Source of the DNA: Bacillota bacterium
GTDB lineage: Bacteria > Bacillota > Clostridia > Tissierellales > Sedimentibacteraceae
DNA: 7,888 bases
Direction: 5' to 3'
NCBI GenBank assembly: GCA_023425285.1
Contig: JAFACY010000087.1
Coordinates: forward strand, 1 to 7,888
The notes under the pieces were generated by a model. It saw nothing but the letters and a program-made list of their open reading frames with translations. It had not been told where the DNA came from and made no database searches. Every line of letters begins with the position of its first letter. The stretch's first letter is position 1. Position numbers and translations under genes: made by a program. This document shows positions 5,224 through 7,888 of this stretch, piece by piece.

Positions 5224-7032
5224 ATGGATTTTTTACCTATAAATACAGATGATATGAAAAAAAGAGGATGGGAACAGTGTGACTTTGTATTTGTTACAGG
5301 TGATGCTTATGTTGATCACTCTTCCTTTGGAGCTGCCGTTGTATCGAGGCTGCTTGAAAGATATGGATACAAGGTTGGTATTATAGCCCAGCCTGACTGG
5401 AAGGATTTGAATTCCTTCAAAAAGTTAGGTGAACCGAGGCTTGGTTTTTTGGTTAACTCGGGTAATATCGATTCCATGGTAAATCATTATACAACCTTCA
5501 GGAAAAAGAGAAGCACAGACGCATATTCTCCCGGCGGAAAGGCAAATTTAAGACCTGACAGAGCAGTTACGGTTTATTCAAACAGACTGAGAGAAGCATA
5601 CAAGCATATACCCGTTATAATAGGCGGCATCGAAGCAAGCTTGCGGCGCTTCAGTCATTACGATTATTGGAGCGATGAGGTTAAAAGGTCGGTACTTCTG
5701 GATTCGGGTGCGGACTTGCTTGTTTACGGAATGGGAGAAAAATCAATAATTGAAATTGCCGAAGCGTTAAATGCAGGCATACCAGCAGAGGAAATCACCT
5801 ATGTAAACGGAACCGTTTATAAAACAAAGGACAGAGAAAGAGCGTTTGAACCTGTTTTCTTACCGACATATGATGAGGTAGTCTCATCAAAGAAAAAATA
5901 CGGGGAAAGCTTCAAAATACAATATGAAAACACAGATTCCAAAACAGCGAAAACATTAGCAGAGCAGTATGATACGGTGTACGTAGTGCAGAATCCTCCA
6001 ATGGATACTCTTAATATGCAGGAGCTTGATGATGTTTATGATCTGGATTACATGATGGATTATCATCCTATATATAAAAACTCAGGAGGTATCCCTGCAT
6101 TGAGTGAAATAAAGTTCAGTGTAACAAGTGTGAGGGGATGCTTCGGAGGATGCAATTTCTGCTCTCTGAATTTTCATCAGGGAAGAGTTGTTCAGGCAAG
6201 AAGTCATGAATCGATTTTAAAGGAAGTTGAAAAAATGACTAAGGATAAAGATTTTAAAGGTTATATCCATGATGTGGGGGGACCTACCGCTAATTTTCGT
6301 ATAAAGGCTTGTGTAAAGCAGGAAAAGCACGGTGTATGCAAGGACAGAGAATGTCTCACTCCCGAAAGATGCAAGAATTTAAAGGTTGATCATAGGGATT
6401 ATCTGGAGCTTTTAAGAAAGATAAGAAGTGTTGACGGCATCAAAAAAGTTTTTATCAGGTCCGGCATAAGATATGATTACGCAATATATGATAGTAGTGA
6501 TGAGTTTATAACAGAGCTTGTCAGTCATCATGTGAGCGGACAGCTCAGAACCGCTCCGGAGCATGTTTCCGAATCGGTACTCAGGCTTATGGGAAAGCCG
6601 TCAATAAAAATATACAATCAGTTTGTAAAAAGGTTCTATGATAAAAATAAAAAACTGAACAAGGAACAGTATATAGTTCCATATTTCATTTCCTCTCATC
6701 CGGGCTCACGTTTGAAGGATGCAATAGAGCTTGCGGAATATATAAGAGATATGGGACACATTCCGGAACAGGTGCAGGACTTTTATCCGACGCCGGGTAC
6801 AATGTCCACGTGCATGTATTATACAGGATTCAATCCGTTGACGGGAGAAGCTGTCTATGTACCAAGGGACAACGAAGAAAGAAAAATGCAAAGGGCGCTT
6901 CTTCAATATAATAAAAAAGAAAATTATAATTTGGTATTAAAGGCTTTGATGAAGGAAAACAGGTATGATTTAATAGGATTTGGTGAAAAGTGCCTGATAA
7001 GACCTCGGGAAAATGAACGAAAACAAAGGTGA
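5224..7032 (+). CDS. YgiQ family radical SAM protein (UPF0313)
   Basis: This is a cytosolic radical S-adenosylmethionine enzyme of the YgiQ family, whose reaction is not established to my knowledge. In 602 residues it shows an N-terminal UPF0313 domain starting MDFLPINTDDMKKRGWE, with VTGDAYVDHSSFG (from 24) and GGIEASLRR (from 134). The radical SAM [4Fe-4S] motif follows as C306-x3-C310-x2-C313 in RGCFGGCNFC, then GGPTANF, LRTAPEHVSE and the FYPTPGTMSTCMYYTG segment of the C-terminal DUF3362-type region. A further group, C363, C372, C377 and C383, has spacing shared with E. coli YgiQ and may bind another metal or cluster. The E. coli protein is longer, with a basic tail absent here. I chose ATG 5224 because GGAGGA at 5215-5220 precedes it, family members begin close to this point, and in-frame starts at 5167 and 5173 lack a binding site and overlap a promoter. 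It stands apart from pduL behind a terminator. No clear terminator follows it. Confidence 0.95.
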   Translation: MDFLPINTDDMKKRGWEQCDFVFVTGDAYVDHSSFGAAVVSRLLERYGYKVGIIAQPDWKDLNSFKKLGEPRLGFLVNSGNIDSMVNHYTTFRKKRSTDAYSPGGKANLRPDRAVTVYSNRLREAYKHIPVIIGGIEASLRRFSHYDYWSDEVKRSVLLDSGADLLVYGMGEKSIIEIAEALNAGIPAEEITYVNGTVYKTKDRERAFEPVFLPTYDEVVSSKKKYGESFKIQYENTDSKTAKTLAEQYDTVYVVQNPPMDTLNMQELDDVYDLDYMMDYHPIYKNSGGIPALSEIKFSVTSVRGCFGGCNFCSLNFHQGRVVQARSHESILKEVEKMTKDKDFKGYIHDVGGPTANFRIKACVKQEKHGVCKDRECLTPERCKNLKVDHRDYLELLRKIRSVDGIKKVFIRSGIRYDYAIYDSSDEFITELVSHHVSGQLRTAPEHVSESVLRLMGKPSIKIYNQFVKRFYDKNKKLNKEQYIVPYFISSHPGSRLKDAIELAEYIRDMGHIPEQVQDFYPTPGTMSTCMYYTGFNPLTGEAVYVPRDNEERKMQRALLQYNKKENYNLVLKALMKENRYDLIGFGEKCLIRPRENERKQR

Positions 7033-7081
7033 AAATCAATAATCCTCAGTAATTTTTAAGGCTTTTTTAATAATTAAATTA

Positions 7082-7110
7082 TTGCAAATTCTTTCACGTT
7101 AAGTTAATAT
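7082..7110 (+). promoter_or_regulatory. Possible promoter of the CapA-like gene
   Basis: TTGCAA (7082-7087) and TAATAT (7105-7110) are 17 nt apart in the 108-nt gap after the YgiQ gene. Both hexamers are partial matches. A TATAAA at 7122-7127 is a sharper -10 look-alike but lies too close to the ribosome binding site and has a poor -35. Readthrough from the YgiQ gene is possible, since no convincing hairpin lies between 7033 and 7080. Confidence 0.4.
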
Positions 7111-7140
7111 TAAGTATGAAGTATAAAAATGAGGTATCGC

Positions 7141-7888
7141 ATGAAAAGGAAAATCAGACGCAGAAAAAAAAGAATCAGATTGCTATCTATCAGCTTAGTT
7201 ATTATATTGGGTATTGCGGCAGCATATATGGCTGTTGACAGAATAGACAAAAATAAAGTCAGCAATAATGAACCGGGTGAACCGGCGGATGCAATAACAT
7301 CAAATCCTAAGGAAGAACCATCGACCTCCGAACCGCAGCCAAAATCCGATATTGAAATAAATATAAAAGCGACGGGAGATATAATGTTCCACCCGTCCCA
7401 GATTGACGGAGCGTATGATTCAAGGACAGGTACATATGATTTCCGGAACAGCTTTAAGGCAGTAAAAAATATATTTACGTATGCAGATTTGGCAATAGCC
7501 AATTTTGAGGGAACTACCGCAGGGAATTCTGTATATGCATATCAGGGTTATCCGCTGTTCAACGCTCCGGATGAGGTGCTGGATGCCATACAGGAAGCAG
7601 GCTTTGACGTTATGGTAACTGCGAACAATCACTCTTTAGATACGAGGAAAGCCGGAATTATAAGAACTATTGAACAAATTCAGGCAAGGGGAATGGACAC
7701 AGTCGGAACATATAAGGAAAAGCCTGAAACAAGAGTGCTCATGAAGGATGTAAAGGGAATAAAAATAGCGATTTTGTCCTATACGGAAATGGTCAACGGT
7801 CTCGAATCGGTTTTATCGCCTCAGGATCTGGATGTAATGATTAATATAATTGATGAAACAAAGATTAAGGAAGATATAGCATATGCCA
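7141..7888 (+). CDS. CapA family protein (PGA_cap metallophosphatase-like), 3' end outside window
   Basis: This gene is open to the window end, giving 249 codons of a family usually 350-450 residues long. It starts with a very basic head (MKRKIRRRKKRIR) and one hydrophobic segment (about 14-32) with no lipobox cysteine, so it is probably anchored in the membrane with its bulk outside. A Ser/Pro/Glu-rich linker (about 40-70) leads to the calcineurin-like PGA_cap domain: ATGDIMFH with D80 and H84, NFEG with N121 and E123, and TANNHSLD with N162, N163, H164 and D167. These are the first metal-binding motifs of the family; the last histidine motifs would lie beyond the window. Homologues named CapA/PgsA take part in poly-gamma-glutamate capsule export or anchoring, but many clostridial copies stand outside any capsule operon and their role is unknown. 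GAGGT at 7131-7135 supports the start. No capsule partner genes are visible here. Confidence 0.9.
   Translation, partial: MKRKIRRRKKRIRLLSISLVIILGIAAAYMAVDRIDKNKVSNNEPGEPADAITSNPKEEPSTSEPQPKSDIEINIKATGDIMFHPSQIDGAYDSRTGTYDFRNSFKAVKNIFTYADLAIANFEGTTAGNSVYAYQGYPLFNAPDEVLDAIQEAGFDVMVTANNHSLDTRKAGIIRTIEQIQARGMDTVGTYKEKPETRVLMKDVKGIKIAILSYTEMVNGLESVLSPQDLDVMINIIDETKIKEDIAYA

Noticed and set aside
7033..7081. Possible terminator after the YgiQ gene (AATAAT/ATTATT with T-runs)
   Set aside because: The stem contains only A/T pairs and the T-runs precede it, so it is not a convincing intrinsic terminator.
7110..7632. Minus-strand frames opposite the CapA-like gene
   Set aside because: The plus strand carries clear CapA motifs throughout; the antisense frames show no family features or start signals.

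Overview
The window reads as chromosome from a low-GC Gram-positive anaerobe of the Clostridia/Tissierellia type. The grounds are the AT-rich intergenic DNA, strong GGAGG-type ribosome binding sites, sigma-A-like promoters, intrinsic hairpin terminators, and genes such as a stand-alone PduL phosphotransacylase, a clostridial-length YgiQ radical SAM protein and a membrane-anchored CapA-like protein. This placement is inference from gene content and composition. I see no rRNA, tRNA, CRISPR array, insertion sequence or phage gene.

Layout. (1) Positions 1-1156, plus strand: the C-terminal half of an MFS exporter, then a DUF1801 protein, ending at a strong hairpin that probably also stops transcription from the opposite side. 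(2) Positions 1173-2640, minus strand: an EamB/YfiK-like LysE-family amino-acid exporter with its own promoter, and upstream of it a truncated RsgA-like protein that has lost its GTPase signatures. A hairpin lies between the two. (3) Positions 2690-4429, plus strand: a regulator with an XRE-type HTH and a cupin domain, a 57-residue small protein 15 nt downstream, and a membrane protein whose cytosolic part resembles an Mrr-type endonuclease without the usual catalytic aspartate. A 13-bp hairpin hides the ribosome binding site of this last gene. (4) Positions 4437-5132: pduL with a near-consensus promoter and a perfect 19-bp terminator-like hairpin. (5) Positions 5153-7032: a YgiQ-family radical SAM protein with its own promoter. 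(6) From 7141 to the window end: a CapA-family metallophosphatase-like protein, cut off at its 3' end.

Most genes look like independent housekeeping or accessory units. The part that deserves a second look is the centre (1898-4429). There a pseudo-GTPase derived from the ribosome-assembly factor RsgA is divergent from an HTH-cupin regulator, which is followed by a small protein and a degenerate membrane-anchored nuclease-fold protein. Whether these four form one functional system is not shown by the sequence; adjacency and close spacing are the only evidence.
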